A DNA stretch of 64,000 nt from Hemerocallis citrina. Its lineage: Eukaryota; Streptophyta; Magnoliopsida; Asparagales; Asphodelaceae. The DNA is taken from positions 307,487,224-307,551,223 of the forward strand of contig CM030361.1 in assembly GCA_017893485.1 (NCBI GenBank), given 5' to 3'. Position 1 is the stretch's first letter, and each line of letters opens with the position of its first letter. Shown piece by piece: positions 11,601 to 22,991 of this stretch. The position numbers and the translations under genes are program-made. Below the pieces are notes generated by a model, which worked only from the letters and a program-made list of their open reading frames with translations, was not told where the DNA came from and ran no database searches.

Positions 11601-14600
11601 GGAAAAGCATACTACTTATAATCTGGTAGACTGATTGAGCCTTGAAGTTGTTGGCACATGATGCTTCTTATAAACTTCCCCCTTTGGTGCATAACTTCAC
11701 TTATTTGGCTTCGTTAGTGATATTAAAGTCCATACTTGTAAGTTTTAACATGATAGCTGTGAGAGTGCGAATACATGTCAAATTATGCAAGATAAAAAAA
11801 AGACTAAAGATATGCTTAAATTTTATTAAAGCCATGTTCCCAGACAGTTAAGCAAATATTATTATGTTTTCCAGCTAAGTGGGGAAAAAAAATCATGCAC
11901 AATGAGCAAATGTAAGTAAATGTAAGTAAATGTAAGTGCTCAAGCGAGGGATCATCCCTAAAGTACTCAAAAATATATGAAAACCGACCTAGATGTTCTT
12001 CCTATACAGATAAAAATCCGCGGAGGAGGACGTCGGAGGAGCTGCGATTCGGAGGGAGGACGTTGGGGGAGCTGTGAACTTTGAGAGAGAAGAGGAGGAC
12101 GTCAGAGGGAGGCAAAGGAGGAGGAGGCGGAGGAGGACGGCGGAGGAGGAGGGAGGCGGACGAGGACGGCGAACTAGCGAAGTAGGAAGGAGGCAGAGGA
12201 GGACGGCGAAGGAGGATGGAGGCGGAGGAAGACGGCAAAGGAGGGAGGCGAAGGAAGAGGAGCTGCGATTTGGGGTGAAAGTGAAGAGTGCGATTTGGGG
12301 GTGCGATTTAGGGTTTTTTAATTTTTTTTATTAGGAGGAGAAAGTGAGAGCGGTGGGTTTTTTTTTTTTTAAAAAAATTACTTAAGGCCTAAGCGGGTCT
12401 AGTCCGCCTAGACCCACCTAGACCGATTAAACGCCGCCTAGGTCCGATTTTAGCCGCCTAGAACCCATTTCCGATTTTCATAAATGCCTAGGCCCTAGTC
12501 GTGGCTTTGGGGGGCTGCCTAGCACCTAGGCGCCGCCTAGGCGGCCGCTTTTTAGAACACTGCTACTAACAAAGTTAATTTGCAAATTCATAGCACTACT
12601 ATTACATTGTTGAAAGTACTATATAACAAAACACAGCACTTTACCTGCATGTCAGTGGACGGATTCCAGTCAGGATCAAATATAATGACCCTGTTCGCAC
12701 CAGTCAAGTTTGTGCCCAAACCACCAACTTTAGTTGTCAAGATGAAGATAAAAACTTCACTGGAGTTATTAAAATCATCTATAAGTGCCATGCGCTGCCT
12801 CACCGGAGTAAGCCCATCCAGTCTCCGGTAGCAGTACCCATTCGAATTCAGGAAATTTTCAAGAATATCAAGCATTTGCTGAGTCTGTGTGAAAAGAAGA
12901 ACACGATGCCCTTGCTCTTTCCAAACTCCAAGCACCTGGGCGACCACTTTCATCTTCCCGCTCCTCTCTGGGTTCCCATAATCAGGATTCTGAGCCGAAT
13001 GTTCTCTTTCTAAAAGATCAGGATGATTGCATATTTTCCTCATCACATCTATCCCATAGAGTGAGTTCCTATTCCCACCGAAGATTTGCTCCACTTCAGA
13101 ACTAGCAAGAAATGCTCGATAAGTAGTTCTCTGGTTTGAAGTCAAGCTACAGAAAAGAACATGCTCGGTTTTTTTTGGAAGTTGGGCATTCACATCAGCC
13201 TTCATTCTGCGAAGAAGGTAGGGCATGATTAAATCTCTTAAGACAACGGCACATCGATAAGCTGTGGAAACTTGTAATGGAGTGGCATTCGCATAACCAC
13301 CTACCGTTATTGGAACGGCAAACTCCGACTCGAACACAGGCAAGACACCTAGTTTTCCAGGGAATACAAAATCAAAGAGGGACCAGAGTTCAGCAAGCTT
13401 GTTCTGAATAGGTGCACCGGTCATAATGATCCGATGAACGGTTTGAAGCTGTTTGCAAATGAGCGTAACATCAGCATTAGGGTTTCTGATGCGATGGCCC
13501 TCGTCCAAGACAGCATAGCCCCATTCTATATCAAGCAATTTATCCCCATGAAGTCGAAGTTGTTCATAGGTGGTCAGGAGAATCCCTGAGTTGGATTTGA
13601 GGACTCGACTGATCAACTCGTCCCATTTTGGTTTGGAAGCTCGAGGTCGATCATTGTCGCTATCAAGAGAACCTTCACTATCATAGTCACTGTCACTAGA
13701 TTTTGGAAGTGTTTGTTTTTGTTGTACGCCATGGGCAGAATCATGGAGTATCTCCACATGGAAATCAGGGTACCACTTACTAGCTTCTCGTTGCCATTGA
13801 CGAAGAAGAGTCACAGGACAGACGACAATACTAGGTTTATACATTTTACTGAAATGAAGAGCAGCGAGAAAAGATATAACTTGAATAGTTTTACCCAGAC
13901 CCATTTCATCTCCAATTATACCACCAGCTCTTTGGCAGTGCAATTCCCATAACCATTGGACTCCCACTTTCTGATAATCAAAAAGCTGTGAATAAATAGA
14001 AGCAGGAATTTTCAAACCTCCTTCAAGGACAATAGGAGACGACTCAACATCATCAGCATTCACCTCCTCATCTTGATTTTCTTCCTCATTCTCAGAGTCA
14101 GTTGAGTCCTTGGTTGCAACTCCGTCTGGAAAATATATATATATATATATTAAATGTAATTTAGGGAACTTGAACTTTAAACTGATCTTAAAAAGTAGAA
14201 ATCCCTTCAAACATCATACGTGTCTTATAACGGTTATAAGTAATCCGCTTTAAATTAGAGTTTTTGAAGTTTGAAGAAATTATTTATATGCCAACATTAA
14301 TCGATGATTTTAGTTGTATTCTACTTAGCAGACAGTAAACAATTGTATTCAAAAAAGAAAAAGATAATACAACAGCACGTTATAAACGGGCTAACAACAG
14401 GGTTAGAGCTTAAGATTTAGCTCAATGTCCTCATCCTATTGTCCACATCAAGGTTATCTTTCTCAACACAATACCATGCTATCTTTAAAATAAACGTCCT
14501 TTAATCTTTCATCTAGGCAACCATATTGTCTCCGATGAGACATCAAGCAAAGGTCTGATTAGGAGGACTAATAAGTGATCTATTACCCTACATATGAAAG

Positions 14601-16426
14601 CACAGAATCAGAAGAAAAGGAACATTCGGCTAATGGGATATACGGGGATACAGTGTGCATGAGACAAATAAAATATCACAAAAACTAAATCTGATCCAAT
14701 TGGAATAGCATTTGGTCAGTAGTGACATTAGATCATCTAATGTTTTGTTCTACTTAGCACTAGGGAGTAGGGGTTATAAATTTATAAAAGGTTGTGTTGT
14801 AAAATTAATTGGTAAACATACCACTTCCATTGAGATTGTTCTTTCTCCATTTCTTGTCTGGCAAAGGCCTCTTTGTCTTTCGAAGTTTCCTCCTCTTTTT
14901 CTCTGACTTCTCTTCGCTTGGAGACACAGGATGCTTCAAAGGTGTTATCAGTCTATGAAAAGGATGAGTAGGTGGATCAAGTTTAGGTAATTCTGTTGAA
15001 TCAAGTAATTTTGTTGTTGGGCGAGCTTGTGTAATCTCCAACATTGACTGAGTAACTCTGGCAATGCTGGATGAAGCAAGGTTCTCGGCTGGGTCTTCAT
15101 CAGAAGCAACATGCCCATTTGATGGCTCAGGTTGTTGAACTCGACGCTCAAATCCTTTCAGTTTATGAAATGGAGTTAATATGCCCTTTCGAACCAGTTC
15201 ATCCCTTTCCTAAGATGCCAAATAGCAGAAGATCAGCATTAAAGATTACAAATTAGAAAGGTTTTAAATGACAGATATCAGTGTCATGTTGGCCGAAGAA
15301 GTTTCATATCAGACGGGATATATCAGGATCTCTAATATTGTCAGGCTAGTATGTAGGACAGGAAAATAAATCCTCAATATGATCAAAATAACATTTGCAT
15401 ACATCACACTGTCACGCTATTATATAATTAACACAAATAATACAAAACTAACTGTATTAATGAAAGCAACACGCATTACATCATGATGTCTACGCCGTGT
15501 CAGAATAAAAGTTTTCATGTTGAATGGCGAATGTAGAGTACATACAATACATCAATGTCATGATAGACATATCTCCTAAGTCGCATATGTGTCTAAAAAA
15601 TCTTAGAATGAGATTATATTCACTGAATATCCTCCTCTCTCTCATTGTATGACATACAAAGAAAACAACAATGACAAAATAAAATAATTAAAGACAAAAA
15701 ATATCTATCATGCACAGATCAGGTAAATTCGAAATTGATTTGAACCCTAGTTCTCCACCATGAGGATTTCCAGTGTCTTTGGTACCTAGGCAGTTAAAAT
15801 CCCCGATTACGCCCGATTAATCGCTAATCGGAGACTAAGCGATTATTTTTTTAGCGATTTATAATATTTTAATAATTAGCAATTTAATCGGGTATAATCG
15901 GCCGATTAGTGGTTAATCGGCCGATTAAATGGCCGATTAACCAATTAAATCACCTCCTCTAATTTTCATTCTTGTTTGCATTATTTGGGCTCAATCCGGC
16001 CCAAACTCAAATCTAAATCTAGAATTCAAACTCATTCTGGTCCGCGCGCAAATGCAAACCCTACATGTCGCCGCTCTCTTCTTCTTCCTCGCGCAAACCC
16101 AAACCCAAATCTAAACCCAGCTGGTTCTCTTTTTCTTCCTCGAGCAAACCCAAACTTGACCCATCGTCGCTCCCCCTGCGCCGTCGCATACTTGACCCGG
16201 CCAACATTTACTGCACCTCCTCCTCTTGCTGCTCGCGCTGCTCCTCCCTGATTGTTTTCGTTTGATGAAACCGACCAGCAAATTCGACCCAACCCACATC
16301 CAGAATCTCAACTCAGCTCAAACCAAGTACTCTCTTCTTTTTCTCTATAATTGTATTTTTTATTTTATAATTCCATAATAGTTTTATGTTAGGATTTAGG
16401 GTTTCAACATAATAAGGATATATCTC

Positions 16427-16484
<58 letters not shown>

Positions 16485-19400
16485 GATTTTTCCGATTTAA
16501 TCCCCGATTATTTTAGGATTAACCGATTAATCACTAATCGCTCCTAGACCGATTAGTTCCAAAAACCGATTTTAATTGCCTAGTTTGGTACACCAGGTTA
16601 TGAGGTCTACACAGGACCTACTCTAGGAAGAATTAAATTGCAATTATCATATGTTAGGCAACTTTTAGAACATGTAACATGACAGGAGACATGTTGGGTG
16701 AGATTTCGGGGAATATCGGATTCAACCTGATAATGTCGGGGACTTTTCCCAAAAAGGACATAAGTTTAAATGGAAATCGGTGTCGGAGACCTTTCCAAAA
16801 TGGCATCCAGGGGATACATTGAACATGTCGCGGGACATTTAAAACACTGCAAATTAGAAGTGAACAGCTATAAATGCATGCCATGAGACTATCATGGAAT
16901 TTACAGTTACTGAAACCATGTGACTCTTATGGCTCCTGTAAGTGAATGGGCAAGTTATGATTGTTGAATAGCTGTGTAAGCCCAGACACTTCTATCAAGG
17001 AGCTGAATGTACCTATCACAGACTCTAACACTCCATGGATACTCTCTGTACAAATGTCAGACACTTCTCATACATGTCCGAGATTTTAAAAAATATGGCC
17101 GAATGCCAAAACAACTTTTGCCGAATCAAAATCTCCTATACTTCTCAAACAACTTTTACTAAATGTTACGAAGTTCTTTGCATACATGATCAACTATTTT
17201 CAAACACTCATCAATGGCCGAATGCCAAAAAATAAAATAAAATAAAATAAAATTCAAACACTTCTGCACAATAGTGAATACTTAAAACCATTGTATGAAG
17301 TATGGAGCTTCTCATATCTTGTTACTTAGTATATACTGGAAGTATTACTCCGTTTGCATGGAATATAAACCTCCTATTTATTATGTATCTCAGAATTATA
17401 TTGTTCAATGTCATTTGGGTAAGTTTATATATGACTGTGATTGTCCCCCCGTCTTCTACTTCTACAAATATGCTGTGTCAGTGCCTTCGTGTTTATCATG
17501 TCCACTACCTGCACCTGTCTACATATCCAGGCTTCCTAGTTGAATAGAAAACACATCCTAAAGTGAGAAAGAGCAGTACTTACAGTTTCAACAAAACCAG
17601 TAGAAGCAGCATCCAATACTGAATCAAAATCCGCATCTTCATTATAAGATACAGTTTTCAGGCGTCGTTTAGTATCCTTTCCCAGATTTTCTTCTGCCTT
17701 TTGCCTCCGTTTCTTTTTCGGCTTTTCTTTAACTAAGTCTTCAAGAAGCACCTCATGTTCAGTGTTAGTAGTCGGAGCTTGCTCACCGAAATTTGAGATT
17801 TCTTTCTCAAGCTGAGCTTTTGTTTTCTTGAGGCTTCTTAAACGATCTGTGGCTAATGCCTGCTGTAAAGTCAATCCATTGGGAGTACCTTGAACAGAAT
17901 CCCCATTGCTTACATCTTCACCATCCTCAGTATCTGCGGTAGTCAACTTTTCAAAATCATCTTCCTCAATAGATTTACCCTTTCTAATAGTAGAAGCAAC
18001 AGCATCAATTTCAACATTAACAGCCCGTAACTTATTAAAGAGTTTGATTTGGCTACTGGATAGTGGATCAGTTTTGTGTTCCTCGTTAACGCCATGCTCC
18101 TCGGAGCTCTCCCCATTTTCGGTCACACGTCCAGCATCTGTTTTCACCTGCATGCACAACCATTACAAGAAGTATGGCAAACGAATTATTTATCATGATT
18201 TGCCTATTATAAGGAACAGAAAAACCACCGTAATCAGAGTGAATTTTGCCTCGGTTAACAAAAAGTTTGCTTCTTTGGTTAACATATAATTTAATATCAT
18301 TTAAGTACCACATCTAAAGTTAGACGAGAAATACATAAGCATGCATATGGAAATTTTAATATGAATTTTTTTCTATCAAGAATGTTGCAAAGGCTTGAGT
18401 ACTACCACGTCAAGCTTGTGCTGGTATATTAGTATGGAGAAGCTTGAACCAACCCACGCAAATGAATTTCACTCACCGCTCTAGAACACCTTTAAATTAG
18501 CCAACTATATATAACATCCAAGTTGCCGACAAGTAACATATCTAAACAGTTCTCAGTTTATTTTAGTAATGACTAATGACAATATCTATGATTTCAGTTT
18601 TTTGGCATCAAATCTTATTTTTCAGAGACAAAATTAATTGCCATCGTTATATATAATGAAATAGTCGATTTAGTGGACTCTTCAGATTTGCATTCAGCCA
18701 TCTAATTCACTTAAATTTCTTATCAGCTTTCGTAACATGCCAGTCAAGGCCAAATTTTGGCCTTAGTGGCAATACTTACTTTGATCTGCAGAACACTTAA
18801 TATGGCAATAGCCACATATAATTTAATTACAATAGAAAATTTTAATTAAAACCTACTTTTAACTCTATTGGAAACTATCATGAGGTATGCAAAATTACAT
18901 AAACCCATGAACACAATAAAATCCATACATCTCATCCCGACCAATAAATACCAAACGGTATCAGATATCGTTTATATCATATCAAATTTAGTGACAACAC
19001 AAAAAAAAAATTAATAAAAAAATGCATTCCAAAATAATGCATCATTTAATTATGTTTAAACATTCACGTATCTGGATAAAATAAATGTTCGATGATCACT
19101 TTCAAGAGAATCTGTTCGACCATATATATATACACATGCCATTCTGGTGACTACAACAAAAATAGCAAGCACATACACCTAATTACCAAACTAAGGCTCT
19201 GTTTGGTATCACGGAAAGTGCTTTCCCTTAAAAGTATTGTTACCAAATATGTTGTTAGAAGGAATTATGTTTAACTTCAAAATTTTCCTAGTAAGTAAAA
19301 GCACTTTTTGAAACGCTCAACGCATCACTTTAGGTGCTTTGAGAAAAAAAGGTTTAAAATAGTAGTTTTAGAAAAAGTACTTTTGGCTAAACACTTATAA

Positions 19401-19662
19401 TTAAGTTTGTCAAACACCTATTTTGAACCTTAAAGAGCTTTCACACCCATAGTCACTCTCCAAAAGCAATGCCAAACAGAGCCTATCAGCCTAATTACTA
19501 GCACCAATCTAATAGATTAGTTTGGTTTTTTCTACCCATTACACAAAAATTACATAGAACAAGACATACCTCTGAAAGTACTTTGCGCTCGATATCTTCT
19601 GGGTTCGCAGACGCAATCCCCAAACTACTCAGCAAAAGCTTGTCCTCGTCGTCTACCTCCAT
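5637..19662 (-). CDS. CHR8: DNA excision repair protein CSB/ERCC6 (SWI2/SNF2 ATPase, CHR8 orthologue)
   Basis: Coding exons are 19570-19662, 17584-18147, 14822-15209, 12645-14125, 6806-7267 and 5637-6317. All junctions are GT..AG and phases match, giving 1222 aa. CSB is the DNA translocase that recognises RNA polymerase II stalled at lesions and starts transcription-coupled nucleotide excision repair in the nucleus. Visible in order are: an acidic N-terminus; a basic stretch KPKKKRRQK that may be a nuclear signal; SNF2 Walker [10 protein letters not shown] (about 420-428); the Walker B variant DEGH (about 556-559); TGAPIQN; helicase C motifs [17 protein letters not shown] and [11 protein letters not shown] (about 843-853, across an exon junction); and a C-terminal winged-helix segment ending in the stop at 5637. 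The start is the first [14 protein letters not shown]. Length is close to the Arabidopsis protein. Introns are enlarged by RTE and hAT insertions, but no exon is damaged. Confidence 0.96.
7268..8699. other. CSB intron, left part
   Basis: AT-rich intron sequence between CSB exon 5 and the RTE insertion. I see no gene, inverted termini or tandem structure in it. The last 17 bases, 8683-8699, are the left copy of the RTE target-site duplication. Confidence 0.6.
8700..10937 (+). mobile_element. RTE-clade non-LTR retrotransposon, degenerate
   Basis: Both borders are visible. A 17-bp target-site duplication, tatcatggaccatcaca, sits at 8683-8699 and 10938-10954. The 3' end is a (GTT)n run just before 10937, the simple-repeat tail typical of plant RTE elements in place of poly(A). 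The 5' part includes a GC-rich leader around 8855-8940. The element is in the sense orientation of the window, opposite to the host CSB gene, inside the intron between exons 4 and 5. Coding remnants are described separately. Confidence 0.92.
9070..10700 (+). pseudogene. RTE endonuclease and reverse transcriptase remnants
   Basis: Near 9073-9180 a frame reads [19 protein letters not shown], the start of an apurinic-type endonuclease. It stops at once and is followed by only part of the domain, so a large internal deletion is likely. Reverse transcriptase pieces follow: [20 protein letters not shown] and [20 protein letters not shown] (9584-9931), then [20 protein letters not shown] (9913-10128) in another frame, then [13 protein letters not shown] just after an in-frame TGA. 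These are family-typical RTE motifs. Several stops and frameshifts show that this copy is dead. Confidence 0.9.
11031..12562. mobile_element. Non-autonomous hAT-type DNA transposon
   Basis: Terminal inverted repeats CAATGTTCTAAAAAGCG (left) and, as reverse complement of the right end, CAGTGTTCTAAAAAGCG. An exact 8-bp target duplication, ctactaac, lies at 11023-11030 and 12563-12570. An 8-bp duplication with CA(G/A)TG-type ends is the hAT signature. Subterminal regions carry many copies of ctaggcg/cgcctag. The 1532-bp interior contains no recognisable transposase. It lies in the same CSB intron as the RTE element. Confidence 0.9.
12021..12265. repeat. Purine-rich (GGAGGA-type) degenerate minisatellite inside the hAT element
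   Basis: A run of ggaggaggacg, ggaggcggagg and similar short words makes the plus strand almost pure purine plus C. Both strands are open here (Arg/Glu-rich or Ser/Pro-rich), purely because of composition. I do not call a gene. Confidence 0.7.
14126..14821. other. CSB intron 3
   Basis: AT-rich intron between coding exons 3 and 4, with a short (AT)n at about 14137-14150 forming the polypyrimidine/acceptor region on the minus strand. Nothing else was recognised. Confidence 0.6.
15786..16582. mobile_element. hAT-like non-autonomous element in CSB intron 2
   Basis: Inverted termini CTAGGCAGTTAAAATC (left) and CTAGGCAATTAAAATC (reverse complement of the right end), flanked by an exact 8-bp target duplication, tttggtac, at 15778-15785 and 16583-16590. 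Subterminal sequence is dense in cgattaa, ccgatta and atcgg words. The 797-bp interior has no transposase. It contains a short GC-rich tract (about 16040-16260) and an (AT)n microsatellite. An 8-bp duplication points to the hAT superfamily. The inverted ends share the word ctaggcag with the subterminal sequence of the hAT element at 11031. Confidence 0.87.
16432..16482. repeat. (AT)n microsatellite
   Basis: About 25 uninterrupted AT dinucleotides inside the hAT-like element. It is likely polymorphic in length. Confidence 0.95.
18148..19569. other. CSB intron 1
   Basis: AT-rich intron between the 31-codon first exon and exon 2. Apart from the small inverted-repeat element near its right end I see nothing organised in it. 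Confidence 0.6.
19194..19484. mobile_element. MITE with 16-bp inverted termini
   Basis: A 291-bp element with ends aggctctgtttggtat and (reverse complement of the right end) aggctctgtttggcat, 15 of 16 identical. Flanking bases do not give a clear target duplication; taa/tat on the two sides would suit a PIF/Harbinger (Tourist) MITE, but this is not decisive. The ends resemble those of the weaker candidate at 56301-56570. Confidence 0.72.
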
Positions 19663-19685
19663 AATGTAACTGACCACAACCCCCC

Positions 19686-20016
19686 CTAAAAATCAAATGC
19701 ACAGTTCATTACCCCCAAAACACAACAACAACAAATCAAGCAGAGTCATTTATTGTCTGAGATGATGAAAAGAAATTAAAATTGAAAAATATTATAATTC
19801 TTTAAAATAAAAATAAAAAGACAAAAACCCATGAACCCAAAAACAACCCATATGATATTGACATCAAAATGTAACAATTATGACTAAAATGAATCAAATC
19901 AACATTGATTTGGGTAACCAAAAAACCCCAATTCGGATTACTGTGAGAAAATGGAATACAACAATTTAATGGGTCAAAATTTACGGGGGAAAAAACCAGA
20001 GAGAAGACATACTTAC
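19686..20016 (-). other. Predicted 5' UTR intron of the CSB gene
   Basis: On the minus strand a strong donor (ATCA then GTAAGTATGTC) at 20016 and an acceptor (TTTTTAG) ending at 19686 frame an intron between a leader exon and the exon carrying the ATG at 19662. The leader exon would start somewhere near 20160. This is predicted from splice motifs only. Confidence 0.55.
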
Positions 20017-20221
20017 TGATATTTGATGGGTTTTGTCTAAATTTTGCGATGATTTAATTAATTTCGGGAATTAATTTCGGCTTTGGGATTTGGATCCTCC
20101 TCTCTTTCGGGTTTAGGCGATTAAGAGAGAGAAGGGAAGAAGAGGGGAAATTTTGAGGGCAAAAAGGAGAGACTTTTATGAGGGTCTGTCAGATGTCGGA
20201 TTCGGGTCAAGTTTGTACGAT

Positions 20222-21175
20222 TTTTTTCCCGAAACCTGACCACTTTTTAAAACTAATTTGCAAAATAGACCACTTTCTAAACTAATTCCGAAAATAGATC
20301 ACTTGCATTTGGGAATTGCGGCCTATTTAATTGTGGGAAACTACTGCCTCTTCAAAAGAAAAAAGAAAAAAGAAAAAAGAAAAAAATTGGTGTCGCAGTT
20401 CCCAACTGCGGTCTTAGTTCGTTTCATATTTGGCCTAAAGTGACTTAAGACTTAAGGAATTTTTCCAAAGAAAGATGTGTTAAATAGAGCTTGCAGTTCC
20501 CAACTGCAGCATAAAAATAACAGAGTCCGCAGTTGGGAACTGCGGCCTTAGTTCATTTTATATTTGGACTAAAGTGAATTTGAGACTTAGAAGAAAAAAA
20601 AATTCCAAGTAAAAATGTGTTAAATAGACGCCGCAGTTCCCAACTGCGGCCTAAAAATAACAGAGGCTGCCGTTGAGAATTGCAGTCTTAGTTCATTTCA
20701 TATTTGGCCTAAAATAACTTTCAGACTTCGACAAATTTTTCCAAGTAAAAATGTGTTATATAGATGCCGCAGTTCTCAACTATGGCCTAAAAATAACATA
20801 GGCCGCAGTTGTGAACTACGGCCTTAGTTCATTTTATATTTGACATAAAGTGACTTTGAGACTTAAACAAATTTTTTCAAGTAAAAATATATTAAATGGA
20901 GGCCGCAGTTAGGAACTGCAACCTAAAAAACAGAGGCCACAGTTCTTAATTTATTTCATATTAAGCCTAAAATGACTTTGAGACTTAGACAAATTTTTCC
21001 AAGTAAAAATGTGTTATATAGATGCCACAGTTTTCAACTGCGATCTAAAAATAATAGGGCCGTAGTTGGGAACTGCATGTAGACTATTTGCAGAATTAGT
21101 TTCGAAAATGATTTATTTTATAAATTAGTTTCCAAAAGTGGTCTATTTCGGGAGAAAATCGGTTTGTTCAATTGT
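20222..21175. repeat. Palindrome array A (GCCGCAG arms, CCC centre), fold-back ended
   Basis: About seven units of roughly 130-137 bp. Each carries two opposite-facing 21-nt palindromes with arms GCCGCAGTT and AACTGCGGC around CCC or GGG, joined by ctaaaaataacagag and by a longer linker containing ttagttcatttcatatttgg. The best copy is exactly 20630-20650. The block is bounded by an inverted repeat of about 80 bp: the left arm starts near 20226 with tttcccgaaacctgaccact, the right arm ends near 21165. Flanks agtttgtac and ggtttgttc could be a worn 9-bp target duplication of Mutator type. No coding potential. It lies just upstream of the CSB promoter. Confidence 0.88.
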
Positions 21176-21451
21176 TCATCACCCGAATTTTGTGCGAGAT
21201 TAACGGGTTCGGGTCTGGGTGTCTAAGGGTCTGGGTGTCTAATGTGAACACTTGAAATTCAAGATTTTAATTAATTCCTTTTGTCTTATGGTTGATTAAT
21301 GTAGCTTCTCCCTTTCTCATCCTTTTTTTTCTAACTTGAAGGTAGCTTATAAATAATGTAACATATTCTTAAGGTTTGTTATAAATAATGTAACAATGGT
21401 GTTTCTCTTTTTTTACAAAATAGGAGGTACAGTAAAAGTAAATAGTGAAAT

Positions 21452-22080
21452 CCTCTGCAGTGGTCGTTTGCTATAATTTTGAGAAAGACGAAGCATGATG
21501 TTTCGTCCATTGTTTTTTTTTTAAATTTATTTAATTAATTACTAATTAACTATTAAAATATGTTAATTAAATAAAATAACTAATATAATAATCCCTAAAC
21601 CTAATTAAAAACCAAATAAACCTAATTAAAACCAACTAAACCTACTCACTAATCCCTTCTCAAATCAAGGACGGGACATGTTGTCCCGTCCGAGAATTTT
21701 TCCTTTTTTTTTAATTTTTGGCGAATCTGATCGTTCGATCTATTTTTTTTAAAAAAAATTCGGCGAATCTGACAGTTCGATCTCTATATATATATATGGG
21801 ACGATACATGTTGTATCGTCCGACGTTATTAAAAAATAATAATAATAATTGGGACGATACATGTTGTATCGTCCGACGTTATTAAAAAAAATTAATAATT
21901 GGGACGAGAAATGTTGTCCCCTCTCTTATAATTTAAGAATCACAATTTCGTTTCTCAAAAATGAGAAGCGACTGTAGCGATTTTGCCAAAATATGGCAAA
22001 ATAACAAATGACTGCAGCATCATGTTTCTCAAAAAATGACAAATTAGCAAATATAGCAAACAATTGTGGATGCTCTAAGA
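21452..22080. repeat. Palindrome array D (GACGATACA/GACGGGACA arms)
   Basis: Perfect 23-nt palindromes sit at 21669-21691 (arms GGACGGGACA / TGTCCCGTCC), 21799-21821 and 21852-21874 (arms GGACGATACA / TGTATCGTCC), all with TGT in the centre, plus worn copies near 21486 and 21901. A pair of gcgaatctga repeats lies between them. The block ends in inverted sequences: tcctctgcagtggtcgtttg on the left, and the reverse complement of caattgtggatgctct on the right. The same ends and palindromes recur at 47153-48046, so this is one family of non-autonomous elements. Confidence 0.82.
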
Positions 22081-22334
22081 GTAATATTACAAGCACTTCT
22101 TAACTATATCTGAAATTCTGCCTCGATGGTCACTTATATTAGGGGTGATAAAAGAAGCTAGGTCAATTGACGATCGTCTAAATTGAATATTGGGTATTCG
22201 AAAAAACATACTTGATGCATTTTCTCTTTCAAGAAAATTGTACGAACCGGATGAAAATTTTGTCGATATAAATCATCTTTTTCACCTGGTATAACTATCA
22301 TTTAATGTTTTGTTTCTTTACCGAATCAGTATAG

Positions 22335-22647
22335 TTGATGAAGTTCCAGCGACAAGCCCTCCGATAATCTAGTCAGTCACTGATAAAAGCAATAGTAGCT
22401 AGAATTCAGGTGGGGTAAAGTTTATTACCTCTGAAAGTGAGGAGGGAGTCTGGTATTTATAGACAGGAGTAAACGGATCTGAGACCCTAATGGACCGGGT
22501 CGGACCCGTCTGCCTTTAGACTGAGGCCCATTTGACTTGATGATTACAAGGGAATAAAGTCTGAGGAGATCCAGTGACCCAGATGGGGCCACGTCACTTA
22601 CCCCATATCAGTTGATTATAAGAAATTGCAACAGGTATAACCTGACA
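22335..22647 (-). mobile_element. Worn Ty3/Tat-type LTR fragment
   Basis: On the minus strand the segment contains a TATA box (TATAAATA, near 22455) followed by a leader ending in CTGACTAGAT.ATCGGAGGG, the same order of motifs as the LTR at 61213-62003. A possible start TGTCAGGTTA lies at 22647 and a possible end CATCAA near 22335. No target duplication is visible, so it is a relic or partial LTR. Confidence 0.55.
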
Positions 22648-22991
22648 TCGACGGAGATGTCAATTACCGAAGAAGGAGAAGCAAAAAAGCCGAAATTCTT
22701 TACAAAAGAAGTAGTATTCATAACAGGGTTGTTTCTTCTTCAATTTAATGAACAACTTTCAAACCAGACTGAAACTAGCTGAAGAAAATAATGACTATCC
22801 CAAACATACTGTATTTAGCCATCTATAGCGATAAAAGAAAAATTGTTGGGCAAACACCCACTACATCTCTCAGATAAAATTACGAACCTACAATTGATAA
22901 TATAAGCTAATTGGCCCAAAAAACTTTTACTATTACAGATCTTTTACTGTTAGTTTCGAGATATTCAGAGAATGCAAAAATGGCAAGCAAA

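Noticed and set aside
12074..12334. Arg/Glu-rich ORF on the plus strand and Ser/Pro-rich ORF opposite
   Set aside because: Both frames are open only because of the GGAGGA-type minisatellite inside a non-autonomous hAT element; no domain.
16032..16311. Overlapping ORFs on both strands
   Set aside because: They lie in a short GC-rich, low-complexity tract inside the hAT-like element; no conserved protein sequence.
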